This document shows, piece after piece, positions 54,024 through 64,000 of a DNA stretch of 64,000 nt. Location of the stretch: NCBI GenBank assembly GCA_026874595.1, contig CM049316.1:75563676-75627675 (forward strand), read 5' to 3'. Below the pieces are notes generated by a model, which was not told the origin of the DNA, did not search any database, and saw only the letters and a program-made list of their open reading frames with translations. The stretch is from Sipunculus nudus. Lineage: Eukaryota; Annelida; Sipuncula; Golfingiida; Sipunculidae. Position numbers and translations under genes: made by a program. Position 1 is the stretch's first letter; each line of letters starts with the position of its first letter.

Positions 54024-56720
54024 TAACTAGATGTGGTCGGACTATGGTCCTCAGAGGGCCCCGCATTTCTGGTAGTGCTGGACTAGTTTACAAATGGGTG
54101 AAAAGTTTAGGTTTAAGTTGAAAAATATGACAAAGAGAAACAGATTTTTATCCATATGCATGAGGGGAAAAATCCTACTGGTTCAAATAATGTTAAAAAA
54201 GATATGTCTGAAATAATGTGTACAATAGTCTCAAAATTGTACTCTGTTGTACTCTGTTGAATTGGTCATATTTGATTTTGAGCAAGTCTATTTCAATAGG
54301 TCAGAATCCCTCATAGTCACCAATGATCCATGTGAAAGATCAAGCATGTTCTTGTTGAGATATCGGATGCAAAAGAAAATAAATTATTGTGCTCTGGTGG
54401 CCATATTGGAATTCCGACAGGTCTGCCATTCGATAGAGGTGGAGCCATTATGGGTAACAATCGTCTCTGTGTAAATGAGAATGATCACGCATGTTCTTGT
54501 TGAGATATCGCACTTAAAAGAAAATCCCCAATTGTGCTCTGGCAGCCATATTGGAATTTAGACAGGTCTGTAATTCAATAGGGATTGAGTCCCCTTAGGC
54601 ACTAATGATCCCTGAGAAAATGATACAAATTTAGCATGTTCTTGTTTAGATATCGGGTGCGAAAGAAAATCACCCATTGTGCTCTGCTGACCATATTGAA
54701 ATTCAGACAGACCTGTAATTCGACAGGGATAGTATCCTCATAGGTACCAATCAATAGATGAATTTGGAAAAGCTGTAGTATGTTGTTGTTGAGTTATCGC
54801 GAGCGAAAAAAAAATCAGTGATTGGGCTGTGGTGGCCATATTGGAATTCTGATAGGTTTGTAATTCAATAGGTCTGGAGCCCTCATATGTACCAATCATC
54901 CCTGTGAATTCGGGAAAAGCTGAAGTTTGTTGTTTTTTTTTTTTATTTTTTTTTGGTGGATGTTACCGCCTCCATTTTTTGATGCGGACTTAACTAATTC
55001 TTAACCTAAATATGTACGTCTGCAGAGTTTCATTTCGGTTTTGGACTACTTGACAGGGCGGTAGCACTCGCTTCCTATCATTTTTATATCATGGTGTCAC
55101 ACAGTCCCGGTGTCTACCGCACCTGCGGGTCCTGGGTGTGTAATCATTCCCATTGCTGGGTCATAACACCGAGGAACCCCCCAAAGACGAACTCGTATGT
55201 GAGTGATACACGACTGAGGGGCACAGCCTACCCATTAAGCCTGCAGAGCGCTCACCCTGGGTGGGGGCCGACTGTGAAAAACCTCATGCACCGCCTCGGC
55301 TGAGATCCGAACCCACGATCTCCCGGCTTTGAGTCCTGCGCTCTACCCCTGAGCCACAGAAGCCGGTCTGAAGTTTGTTGTTGTTTAGTTATCGCGCGCG
55401 AAAGAAAATCAGCGTTTTGGCTGTGGGGGCCATATTGGGACCCCGACAGGTCTGTAATTCAATAGGTCTGATGCCCTCATATGTACCAATCATCCCTGTG
55501 AATTTGGGAAAGCTGCATTATGTTGTTGTTGAGTTATCGCCAGCGAAAGAAAATCAGAGATTTGGCTGTGGCGGACATATTGGAATTCCGACAGGTCTGT
55601 AATTCAATAGGTCTGGAGCCCTCGTATAGGTACCAATCATCCCTGTGAATTTGGGAAAGCTGAAGTATGTAGTTGTTGAGTTATCGCGCGCGAAAAAAAG
55701 TGTCACTGACGGAAGGACGGACTGACACGGTGATCACTATAGGGCACCGCTTGTCAAGCGAGGCCTTAATTATCATTATTATTTCAATAATTTTTATTAT
55801 CTTAATTAGTATTATAATTATTATCGTAAATATTGTTATTATTATTATTATTATTACTATTATTATTATCAACTGTTTTATTATTTTATTATTATTATGA
55901 TTATGATTATTAAATATTATGAAAATGATGATGATTATTATTATCATTATTATTATTATTGCTATATTTATTATTACTATATTTATTTTTTTAATTGTTT
56001 CATATTATTATAAATTATTATTTATTTTCATATTTAAATTGCACCGCGCAACTGATTTCCTGCGCGGATATTATCCGGAAACGCAATCGTGGAAATGGTA
56101 AACATGGTTACACTGGAGCGATTTTTCCGCTCGCGATCATGGAAACGGGCCTAAGGTGCAATTAATTTGAACTGGTTTCAGAGACCTTGGCCTATTTTTC
56201 CCCCCGAGGTCACAGGGGTCAATAAGTGCGATTTAAAAAAAGAATTAATGTTGATTTTCTTCTAATCTGTTAGAGGTACGGACAAATGGATAGAAATATC
56301 ATGATCAAGTCTGGTTCGTAACATTTCTGAGGGTACCGCTTTGAATAGGTGATAGGTGACTCGGGCTAAGTTTGCGGATAACCATATGATCAAGTAAGTT
56401 GAAACTTTTACAGGTTGAGATCCGTCACCGTCGAATGACAGATACATGAAGTCTAGTTATTAATATTATTTTTATTATTAATATAATTTTAATTATAATT
56501 ATTGTTACCATTGTATAAAAATAATTATTATTGTATCAATTTTATTATTTTATTATTATTATTTTCAAATATTATGAAAATGATGATGATGATTATTATT
56601 GTTATATTTATTACTTCTACTACTATATTTATAATCATTATATTTTTTTAATTTTTATCGTTTTTTTTTTATTATCAGCTATTATTTATTTACATATTTA
56701 CATTATTATAAATTTTATTA

Positions 56721-56765
<45 letters not shown>

Positions 56766-58157
56766 CCTTCATCATCAGTATCCCGGCAATGAAAAAAACA
56801 ATCATTGAGAGACAGCCCAGTACCACCAGAGCTATCCACAGGGAGAACTTGCGACGGATACAGCCCCCTGGCGGGACGAGACCTGAAAACATTGAAAAAA
56901 AAATCTATACAGCACGAATTAAAAAAACATTGTATATCACGAAAATACATGGTGTTCTGTTGAACCTAAAACTTCGGTAGGAATAAATTTCATCAACGCA
57001 TTTTAGGTCCAAATTAGTTCTTATCAAGTTAAATTCTCTTTCTGGTGTAAAGGTCACACATTGTTTCTACCACACTAGCGACCTGTGTTGAACGAGCAAA
57101 ATAGAGGTGTTGGGGTCCATCTTCTCGACAAAAATAAAAATCGTATTTGATATATTTCAGGTGATGAAGTCATACAAAAGCTATCTTATACTCTTACGGT
57201 ACTTTACGGTAACGTTCCTGTCGGGGCGTCTGCCTTGTAATTGATTTCATATGACAAAATATGCAATACTGGCTCATTGGAAACAATAAAACAGAAAAAC
57301 ATTTTAAAAGCGCAATGAGCCTGCATGCTAGTTGGAAAATTCTTTACTGTTTTTATCTGGTGATTAGAAGCCGAGATAATGTCCACAAGAGGAGGCTGGT
57401 CGTATACTTCGAGCGTAACGAGGCAACACTGAGGAAATGTTTTTTTTATCTTCTGAGCACTGTTTACTCATGCAGGGGAAGAGCCAGGGGTGCTGCAGTT
57501 GGTCATGCCCCCCCTGCCCCGCCCCATCCACCTTATTTTGAGGATAAAAGTTCAAAATTCCATTTAAAAATTACATGCCTGTAGATATTAAAATATCAGT
57601 CATATTAACATCAAGTATATATACACACACACGTATCATCACTATGTGCCCGACAGTTATCCCCACCTAGCGGCTGCCCCGTCTTCCCGTAAATCCTGGT
57701 TACTGTCCTGACATGATTCTGTAAATAATAGTAAAAGCTTGCATAAAGGCAGTAAAGTGTGTTAGGAAATATTTCCTAATAAAGGAGTCTAATAATATCA
57801 GAATCAGTGACAGAAGAGCGGATGTTGGCGCCGATTATGCGGGGGGGGGGGGGGGGTGGTATATCCCACAGTTCCTCAGCTTATGGTGGAAATACGTTCC
57901 CTTCCTCGTTCCCGGGCCTAAAACACAGAAGTGAGGCCTTGGAAGTAGGATAACAATTCGTGTACTTCTGCGGGAAACTAAATTAAACATTTACATATAA
58001 AATTCGCAAGTAATGCATTTTTGAAAATTGCGAGATGTTTTATTTACATATTTATATTAATGTCAGGAAGCTGCTCAAGAAATTCTAACAAATAACTACA
58101 GTATCGGCCCAGAGCGGAGTCGGTACATTTCTTGGTGTCTGCTTCCATGCATCTCTG

Positions 58158-58211
<54 letters not shown>

Positions 58212-61200
58212 ATCATGACTGGTTTCTGTACCTTCAACTTGGAGCAGTCTGCTTGCCTGGATCCTGTAGATGCCGGAATCCGCCGAACGTTTGACCGGAT
58301 TCTGATCGTCACATGTCGGCTGCAATAATAACTCTACCATTAAAGTACAGTAAACATATAATAAAAAAAACAATGGCATGGTATGCTGCATTCGTCAACT
58401 CTTATTAAAGATTACCTGTTTGGTATTCCGATCCGATATTAACATCCTAGTATATTGTTTCGTGAGGTGGTTTGCACATTTGAATGTTAGGACGATATGT
58501 CGGACTATTTCAAAATTCTTTCTTGACATAACATGTATCAACAAAAATAATAAAAAAAAACCTACGCCGGTTCGAGACAGAGTCGATACATTAGAAATTT
58601 ACATACCAGATGCAAGAACGATCTGTCGAATAAAGGGGCGAATCCTCTTTATTTGCATATTATCATAACACGTGTCCTTTTAGTGAGACTAAACTACGAT
58701 TCTTATGGTTATTTACCTTTTCAATTGAGAATGTGACGAACTCAAATTCCGAGAGATATTTCAGGAGATAACTCCTTGCAAATGCACAATTCAAGGTTGA
58801 GTCACGGGTTAATATCCCTTTTCATACTTCTATAACCAGGATGTTTTATACTTCTCTAACCAATGTGTCGTATTGTTTATCACAGTAAAACACTAACGGA
58901 CAAACATCCAAGAAAGGAACGTCCTTATTTGACATCTTGTGTTAATGACCAATCACATAGGCCTAATTCTTTCATTTGAGTACAAATTAGTTAATTATTT
59001 TATGTGGGGTCAGGGAGTGTTTACGTACGTCTGTGAGTTTTAGACTATTGCTCAAGGTTTTTCTGCGTGGATCTGTCCTGATGTGGCCTACCATCCACAC
59101 CTCAACAGCAAGTTTTTTGTCATTTATTTTTTGAATAAAACACGTGAAGGATAAGTTTTGATCATCTTTTTCTCCGGCGTAGAAAGTAATATCTGGAAGT
59201 CGGGTGGAAAAGGAGTGATATAAACATACGCAAGATAAGGAAATTCGAGTAGGCCATATCAGGTCTTACAAATACGTGCATGCCCACCTGACTGCAGTGT
59301 GTGACGCTGCTCCGGCAGATGGCGACTTCTGCTATAAACAACACACTCGTGTACCCGGCAAACCGGAACGCCTGGAACGTGGAGCTAACCACGCTGGTGT
59401 CGCCCCCTACCATTTCCGGTTTTGGAAAAATCGTCACGTCAGTAGGGCAGCTGAAACCATTGTTTTATTTAACATCCTGCATTATTTATGTTTCATAAAA
59501 CGGTGTATCTTATAAAATTAAAGTATTATATTATCAAACCTAATAGGATTTTCAAAACAATTAAGTGCCCAGTTATCTGATTTGTACCGAAAACCAAACC
59601 TATTGTAGTAATAATGATAATAAATAATAATAACAGTAATAACAATAATTCAACTAATAAGCATCTCTTTCGAGGTAAACAATGTTATGATAATTACAAA
59701 TTCTATACAGTATGACCAGATAGTATTATAACATTTAATGTTTAACCAATATGATGAGGAGTGCTGTAATTACTGACCCGTCCTGGTCTTGACCCAGGAG
59801 AATTTTGACGCTTTCTCCTGTATGGACTGTGACGTCAGGTCCGGCTGCCATGGCGGTCAGTCTCTGTACTAGCACTGTCAAGTCTGCCGAGCCTATAATG
59901 TAACGAAACAGAGTTAAGCCAGAAACTGTGGACGCCAGTAAGTGGATAAAACACTAACATTCTTGATGATCGACCTCACGTTTGGTTAGCGTAACTGACG
60001 CATTGTCCACCAGATGTCGCGCCCGTATAGTCACGGAGAGAAAACGCGGTGGTGACGGTTGACAATGTCTGACGCAGACGAAGTTCACACGACAGTGGCT
60101 TCCCGGGTGGCCCAGTTAGTAATTTTGAAGTTATGGCGCATGTGGCGAGGTTATAATAATTAAACATTGCTCCATCATCAAACATTTTTTTCGGCTGGTA
60201 AGACAGAAATACAGAAAGATGCTTGGAAGTTTAAAGATATCAGAATAAAAAAATAGGTTATTATATGTTGATAACATGCGACAATGTATTTCTATAGGAA
60301 GAGTGAAAATCTGATGCGTAAATGCTTTTGACTTGAAAACAAAGAAGATTGCGATATCATTCTGTTTGTGGCAAATAGGCCTATTTTTGGGGGTAACAAC
60401 GAGACAGTGGAACAAAAATGGAATCGATATTTTATATTTAATGCTTTTTTATATAAAAATGCGTTTGGGCATATTTACATAATTTAACTGACCTGTCTTT
60501 AGATAGGCACCGATTTGTAATTTCACCCATGTGCCAAGCGACACGGGCCTAGTGACGTAACTTCCGTCGACGTGAGTCAGCGTAATCTCTGCTGTTGGAA
60601 TGGCAGATTCATTGGCTAGATGGTACAGCAGTGGACTTTCTAATCTAAAAAAAAAGCGAAGTGACCGAGAATTCAACAGTTATTGACAGGATGCGGCTTG
60701 TGGGACAGGATTAATCAAAGAACGAATGCTCTGGCAGGGGTATACTTTAACATAACCTTATTTATTTATATTATGCAACACATGAATGTTCAAGGCGCAT
60801 TAAACAAAATAGCAGAGATTACTCAAACATGGTTCTATATGATATAAACTGAAGTCATGCACAATTTAAATAAAGAACAAGTAAGCGCATTCATAAAAAG
60901 ATAGGTTTTCAACTTGATTTGTAGAGCGAGTCAGCGTCTCTCACACTGTTTAGCCACTTAATCCGCTATGACGGTGCAACACATACAAACACATCCTCTC
61001 ATCATTATAATGAAGCTATCCTTGACCAAAGACCCCTGTATCCGACAAAATGTAATATATATACGTTCATTACTGAATGAGAGAAGTTGTACATAAAAAA
61101 GATAATACCATGGAAAGTATTACAATCTACCAATATTTCAATGAAAGACTAATAATAAGTATTAAATCATACAAAGTTAATTTATATACATGTGTATGAG

Positions 61201-61562
61201 AGAGGCAGTACATACTGGCAAAACACAGCTTCTGTCGTTGAATATGTACTGTTAACCGGTACGTCAAGGATAACCATCAAATTTTCCCCGTTTACTGACT
61301 GAAATTAAAAGAGGAGGGAAGCAGGATTTCAACATTTGTAAGACTAGAGATCTGTATTCCAAAGAATGTAAGCATTCGCCATGTGTGTGTGTGGGGGGGG
61401 GGGGTTGCCTTTGTGGGATGATTCCAAAACCGTTTGCATTATCTTGTTCGGTCCATATTCTCAGGTTCATACATGCATTAGTGACTTTTCATTTGTGAAT
61501 ATTCCTCGAGTGATCGATGACGTTACTGAATTCGGATCGTGTGCCGGGTTCACAACAAAAAT
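53618..61562 (-). CDS. ZP-domain single-pass membrane protein, 3' part (8 exons, 5' incomplete)
   Basis: Joined on the minus strand: 61562-61473 (tentative), 61298-61216, 60644-60493, 59892-59778, 59450-59288, 58319-58232, 56882-56767, 53674-53618. Total 864 nt, 287 residues plus stop, in phase at all seven junctions. The core is a ZP-C module: the Gly-Cys-Pro-Thr-Asp motif, STFQAFRFAGYTSVLF, AICRSS, THCSQPTC. It is followed by a dibasic NPVKRSAD site at the usual position of ZP cleavage, a hydrophobic helix and a basic tail. ZP proteins polymerise into extracellular filaments or coats after proteolytic release. The specific family member cannot be told, and the signal peptide and start were not found. 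The gene converges on the RNase L-like gene. Confidence 0.8.
53985..54022. repeat. (AAT)n microsatellite
   Basis: About twelve AAT units. Confidence 0.9.
54030..55755 (+). repeat. ~147-bp tandem repeat (ggccatattggaattc family) interrupted by a SINE
   Basis: Units near 54400, 54547, 54690, 54833, 55429 and 55577 share ggccatattggaattc, gacaggtctgtaattcaata, cctcatatgtaccaatcatc and gttgttgagttatcgcgcgc. The series ends in a gacggactgacacgg module. The SINE at 54935-55367 splits it. Confidence 0.9.
54935..55367 (-). mobile_element. tRNA-derived SINE with 15-bp target-site duplication
   Basis: ctgaagtttgttgtt flanks the insertion at 54920-54934 and 55368-55382. On the minus strand the element begins accggcttctgtggctcagg with a tRNA-like A box (ggctcaggggtagagcg). 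It has a B-box-like gggttcggatctc, a body with cctcggtgttatgacccagc, and ends in a poly-A (the T run at 54935-54954). Confidence 0.88.
55760..56040. repeat. ATT/ATG-rich simple repeat
   Basis: Imperfect (ATT)n-like low-complexity sequence; its frames on both strands are artefacts. A second such block occupies 56455-56766. Confidence 0.85.
56767..56882 (-). CDS. ZP gene, transmembrane exon
   Basis: Phase 1 in (g+gt = Gly), phase 0 out (aag|gtataa). Encodes LVPPGGCIRRKFSLWIALVV then LGCLSMIVFFIAGILMMK: about 23 hydrophobic residues bracketed by RRK and K. The donor runs straight into (ATT)n intron sequence. Confidence 0.9.
56883..58231 (-). other. ZP gene intron, nothing coding seen
   Basis: Contains a 16-G run at about 57841-57857 and, next to the exon, (CT)n at about 58157-58211. 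The plus-strand frame at 57261-57584 has no recognisable domain. Confidence 0.6.
58232..58319 (-). CDS. ZP gene, exon with dibasic cleavage candidate
   Basis: Phase 0 in (attgcag|ccg), phase 1 out (gaag|gtacag). PTCDDQNPVKRSADSGIYRI then QASRLLQVE: the Cys closes the ZP-C module and VKRSA is a likely processing site upstream of the membrane helix. Confidence 0.88.
59288..59450 (-). CDS. ZP gene, ZP-C core exon
   Basis: Phase 2 in (gg+c = Gly), phase 0 out (cag|gtgggc). CPTDVTIFPKPEMVGGDTSV, then STFQAFRFAGYTSVLFIAEV, then AICRSSVTHCSQ. CPTD, SxFxxFRFxG and two late cysteines are the hallmarks of ZP-C. The cysteine normally two residues before the final V-x-C (here the Ala of FIAEVAIC) is missing. 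Confidence 0.95.
59778..59892 (-). CDS. ZP gene, exon before the GCPTD motif
   Basis: Phase 1 in (g+gc = Gly), phase 2 out (gacgg|gtcagt). SADLTVLVQRLTAMAAGPDV, then TVHTGESVKILLGQDQDG. The strand LTVLVQ is the ZP-C position that usually reads L-V-V-x-x-C; here the Cys is Leu. Confidence 0.85.
60493..60644 (-). CDS. ZP gene, linker / ZP-C first strands
   Basis: Phase 2 in (ca+a = Gln), phase 1 out (acag|gtcagt). ANESAIPTAEITLTHVDGSY then VTRPVSLGTWVKLQIGAYLK; the VSLGTWVKLQI segment fits the usual V-x-LG-x-x-V strand of ZP-C. An alternative acceptor 5 bp downstream would break the phase. Confidence 0.78.
61216..61298 (-). CDS. ZP gene, probable ZP-N end exon
   Basis: Phase 0 in (aatttcag|tca), phase 2 out (ttttgcca|gtatgt). 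SVNGENLMVILDVPVNSTYS then TTEAVFCQ. It joins the next exon in frame and has plausible extracellular character with an N-glycosylation sequon (NST). Confidence 0.62.
61473..61562 (-). CDS. ZP gene, tentative upstream exon
   Basis: Ninety nt, phase 0 on both sides (gcctcag|att ... cat|gtatga). Reads IFVVNPAHDPNSVTSSITRG then IFTNEKSLMH. Composition and phase are compatible with ZP-N, but there is no diagnostic motif. Confidence 0.42.
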
Positions 61563-62220
61563 CTGAGGCAAATATTCTACGGAGTTAATTAAACTAGAAG
61601 TAAAAGCTTAATTAAAAAATGAAAAGGTAGGTCAATGATTTATTCGAAAAATATGTTGGAGACACAAGGGTGAAATGGTGTAACATTTAATAACTTGCAA
61701 TAAATTTAGAGCCTTGGGTATTTTAGTCTGTTGCACATTGAGGTTCCCATCGGAATTTGTTAATATTTTCATCACCTAACATAACAAAACCAAGAAGTAA
61801 GCTACAACAAAGAAATGAGACATAGTCCGGGTTAACCAGAATAAAACCAAAAACTTCGAAGATATATAATTAACAGCCTATATATTCTAACATTTTAACC
61901 GAACTGATGAAGGTCGTTGGTCAGGTGCACAAACAATTAAATTTAAAAGCTGCTGATTGGTTTTTCAGCGGTTGTTTATCAAACATCAGAGTGAGGCTCG
62001 TAACCAAGGACAAACGCTATTTCACTTAGCAACATGATCTGAAGAACAAGAAGTGACCCATAGGTCATGACGCTCAGCTGACTGAGACGAGATTCGCAAA
62101 AGGAAATTTTATCATCCTAATGGTAGTATATACCCATTCAACTGAAGCATCAAACAGATTAACCCACAGGCCAAGATTGTGTCTGTATTTACATATCTCA
62201 AAAATAGAGAAAAATGCGTA
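61563..62220. other. No further ZP exon recognised
   Basis: AT-rich sequence without a supported exon on either strand. The 5' end of the ZP gene is either missed here or lies beyond the window. Confidence 0.5.
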
Positions 62221-62221
62221 A

Positions 62222-63600
62222 ACTTAAAAAAAAGGTGGCTCCACCAGTCTGCAGAAACTAATAAAAACACTTAATGGTCAACATCCATGCAAAGAATCAT
62301 GGTGATCTCTGCATTAGTTGTTCAGATACTTCAGCTTTTGAATCAAATTTTCCATTATTCTAAGGGATACTTCGGAGTCCTAAAGCTTGAAGGATATGGG
62401 TAACAGAGACCTAATTTCAGGTTTCCACAGACACTTTTTATGGGCCTCCTTGCATGACAAGAATGAAGATTCTAGGTCCAGTTGTTACGATTTGTACCCT
62501 ATTGACAGATAACCACATCTTTAAAGGTCTCAAAAATAGAGAAAAAAATTCGAAACAATTTGAAAAATAGATGTGGCAAACCCAGTCTGCAGAAACTAAT
62601 AAAAACACTTAATGGTCAACATCCATGCAAAGAATCATGGTGATCTCTGCATTAGTTGTTCAGATACTTCAGCTTTTGAATCAAATTTTCCATTATTCTA
62701 AGGGATACTTCGGAGTCCTAAAGCTTGAAGGATATGGGTAACAGAGACCTAATTTCAGGTTTCCACAGACACTTTTTATGGGCCTCCTTGCATGACAAGA
62801 ATGAAGATTCTAGGTCCAGTTGTTACGATTTGTACCCTATTGACAGATAACCACATCTTTAAAGGTCTCAAAAATAGAGAAAAAAATTCGAAACAATTTG
62901 AAAAATAGATGTGGCAAACCCAGTCTGCAGAAACTAATGGAACACCTCATGATCAATATGTATGCCAAAAATCAAGACCATCAGTGTTGTAGTTATAGAG
63001 ATACTGCAGTTTTTGTATCAAATTTTTCATTATTCTGGGAGGGGGATATTTTGGAGCCATACAGCTTAAAGGATATGGGTAACAGAGACCTTATTTCAGG
63101 GTTCCATGGAGACTTTTCATGGGGTCTCCCTGCGTGTCAAGAATTAAGATTTTAGGTCCAGTTGATATGATTTGTGCCCTGTTAACAGATGTTCATATCT
63201 TTAAAGGTCTCAAAAAATGAAAAAAAAAAAAAATCGTAAAAAAATCTAAAAATACAGGTGGCGCCACCAGTTTGCATGAACTGATGGAACATCTCATGAT
63301 CAATATGTATGCCAAAAATCATGACCATCAGTGACGTAGTTAATGAGATATTGTTTTTATATGAAATTTTTGACTATTCTGGGGATAATTTGGGGCCCCA
63401 TAGCTCGAAGGATATGGGTAACAGAGACCTAATTTCTGGTTTCCAAGGAGATTTTTCATGGACCTCTCAGAATGCCAAGTTACAAAATTCTAGGTCTAGC
63501 GGTTACGATTTGTGCCTGGTTAACAGACGGACAGACGGATAGACAGTCAGCTGAGCTATATTTTTGTAAGTCAGATGACTTACAGTCAGCTGAGCTAAAA
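62222..63600 (+). repeat. ~340-bp tandem repeat, four units and terminal module
   Basis: The gggtaacagagacc word recurs near 62398, 62738, 63078 and 63417. The first two units (62251-62588 and 62589-62926) look identical over 338 bp; the later two have diverged. It ends with gacagacggatagacagtca and a cagctgagctaaaa terminal module. Same family as 16.43-17.58 kb. Confidence 0.92.
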
Positions 63601-64000
63601 GTCAATGTCAGTTTTTGTCATAAGGTTTTCATCTCAATTATGGTTCCTATAATCTGTGATTGTATTTAAGCTGGAGAGATTTATTTCCAAATTTAAATGG
63701 ACACTAAATAGTCGAACAGACTATGGTTCAACAGAAATTGAGCTGCGCCAGGACCCAGATATTCTCTTATGTACGCTTATACTGATGCAAGATTCACCGC
63801 CGCGGCTTTCTAATTTGTATCCTGGTATTACCAGATTACGGAGTTTTATATAAAAGTGCTTTATTGTCATATAACTTCCAAAATCAAAACTACTGCGACA
63901 TAATGAAATACGTATTCAATTTGGCTGCCAAGGTCAGTGGTATGGGAAGATAAAATATGTATTTTTAATCGATTTACGGGATATTTCGGCTGTGAGATTC
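63601..64000. other. Window end with one ambiguous open frame
   Basis: 63666-63853 is open on the plus strand after an acceptor-like gattgtatttaag (LNSRTDYGSTEIELRQDPDI type text, ending TAA). The minus strand is also partly open. No family is recognised, and coding status is undecided. Confidence 0.2.

Noticed and set aside
56262-56447. Minus-strand frame MYLSFDGDGSQPVKVSTYLI considered as ZP tail exon
   Set aside because: It lacks a pyrimidine-rich acceptor and has no stop-transfer character; the 53674-53618 exon fits phase, splice signal and topology better.
56531-56980. 149-residue Tyr/Ile-rich plus-strand frame
   Set aside because: Low-complexity ATT repeat plus antisense of the ZP transmembrane exon.
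59976-60185. Minus-strand 69-residue frame inside the ZP gene
   Set aside because: It lies between two exons that already join in phase and has no ZP features or suitable splice sites.

Overview
This is a window of eukaryotic, intron-rich, repeat-laden DNA. Marine lophotrochozoan, most likely mollusc, is my best guess. The clues are genes split into small GT-AG exons, many tRNA-derived SINE-like copies, a Penelope-like element, and large tandem families built on TGACCTTTGACC and GGTGGCGCCACC modules. Taxonomy is inference; no diagnostic marker gene is present.

Layout. 1-23.8 kb holds no protein gene I can support. It contains a dimeric ~288-bp tandem array (1.2-3.3 kb), a four-LTR miniature retrotransposon with a tRNA-like promoter inside its LTR (7.06-8.02 kb), a nested pair of insertions (12.5-13.2 kb), a MULE-like MITE with 9-bp target duplications (19 kb), GGTGGCGCCACC tandem elements (20-22.2 kb) and a decayed LINE (22.5-23.8 kb).

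23.9-50.1 kb, plus strand: one 17-exon gene. Its spliced CDS of 5022 nt keeps a single reading frame across every junction and encodes about 1673 residues. Domain order is a short N-terminal segment, six ankyrin repeats (one exon each), a ~1030-residue single-exon region (helical domain, basic stretch, long disordered tail), an IRE1/RNase L-type pseudokinase, and a KEN ribonuclease domain. The ANK-pseudokinase-KEN order is that of vertebrate RNase L, the 2-5A-activated antiviral nuclease, but with a very large insert between the ankyrin and kinase parts. The kinase has HGN in place of HRD, and the usual KEN catalytic Arg and His are not apparent. This is the most interesting object in the window. 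Its introns hold an antisense LINE reverse transcriptase remnant, an antisense Penelope-like remnant, Harbinger-type MITEs and a ~34-bp minisatellite.

53.6-61.6 kb, minus strand: the 3' part of a ZP-domain single-pass membrane protein. Eight phase-compatible exons give 287 residues with a ZP-C core, a dibasic KR cleavage candidate, a transmembrane helix and a short basic tail. It converges tail-to-tail with the first gene, and its 5' end is not identified. The remainder is microsatellite, SINE and tandem-repeat DNA, including two nearly identical 338-bp tandem copies at 62.25-62.93 kb.

No functional link between the two genes is visible. All exon boundaries come from reading splice sites and phase by eye; there is no transcript evidence.
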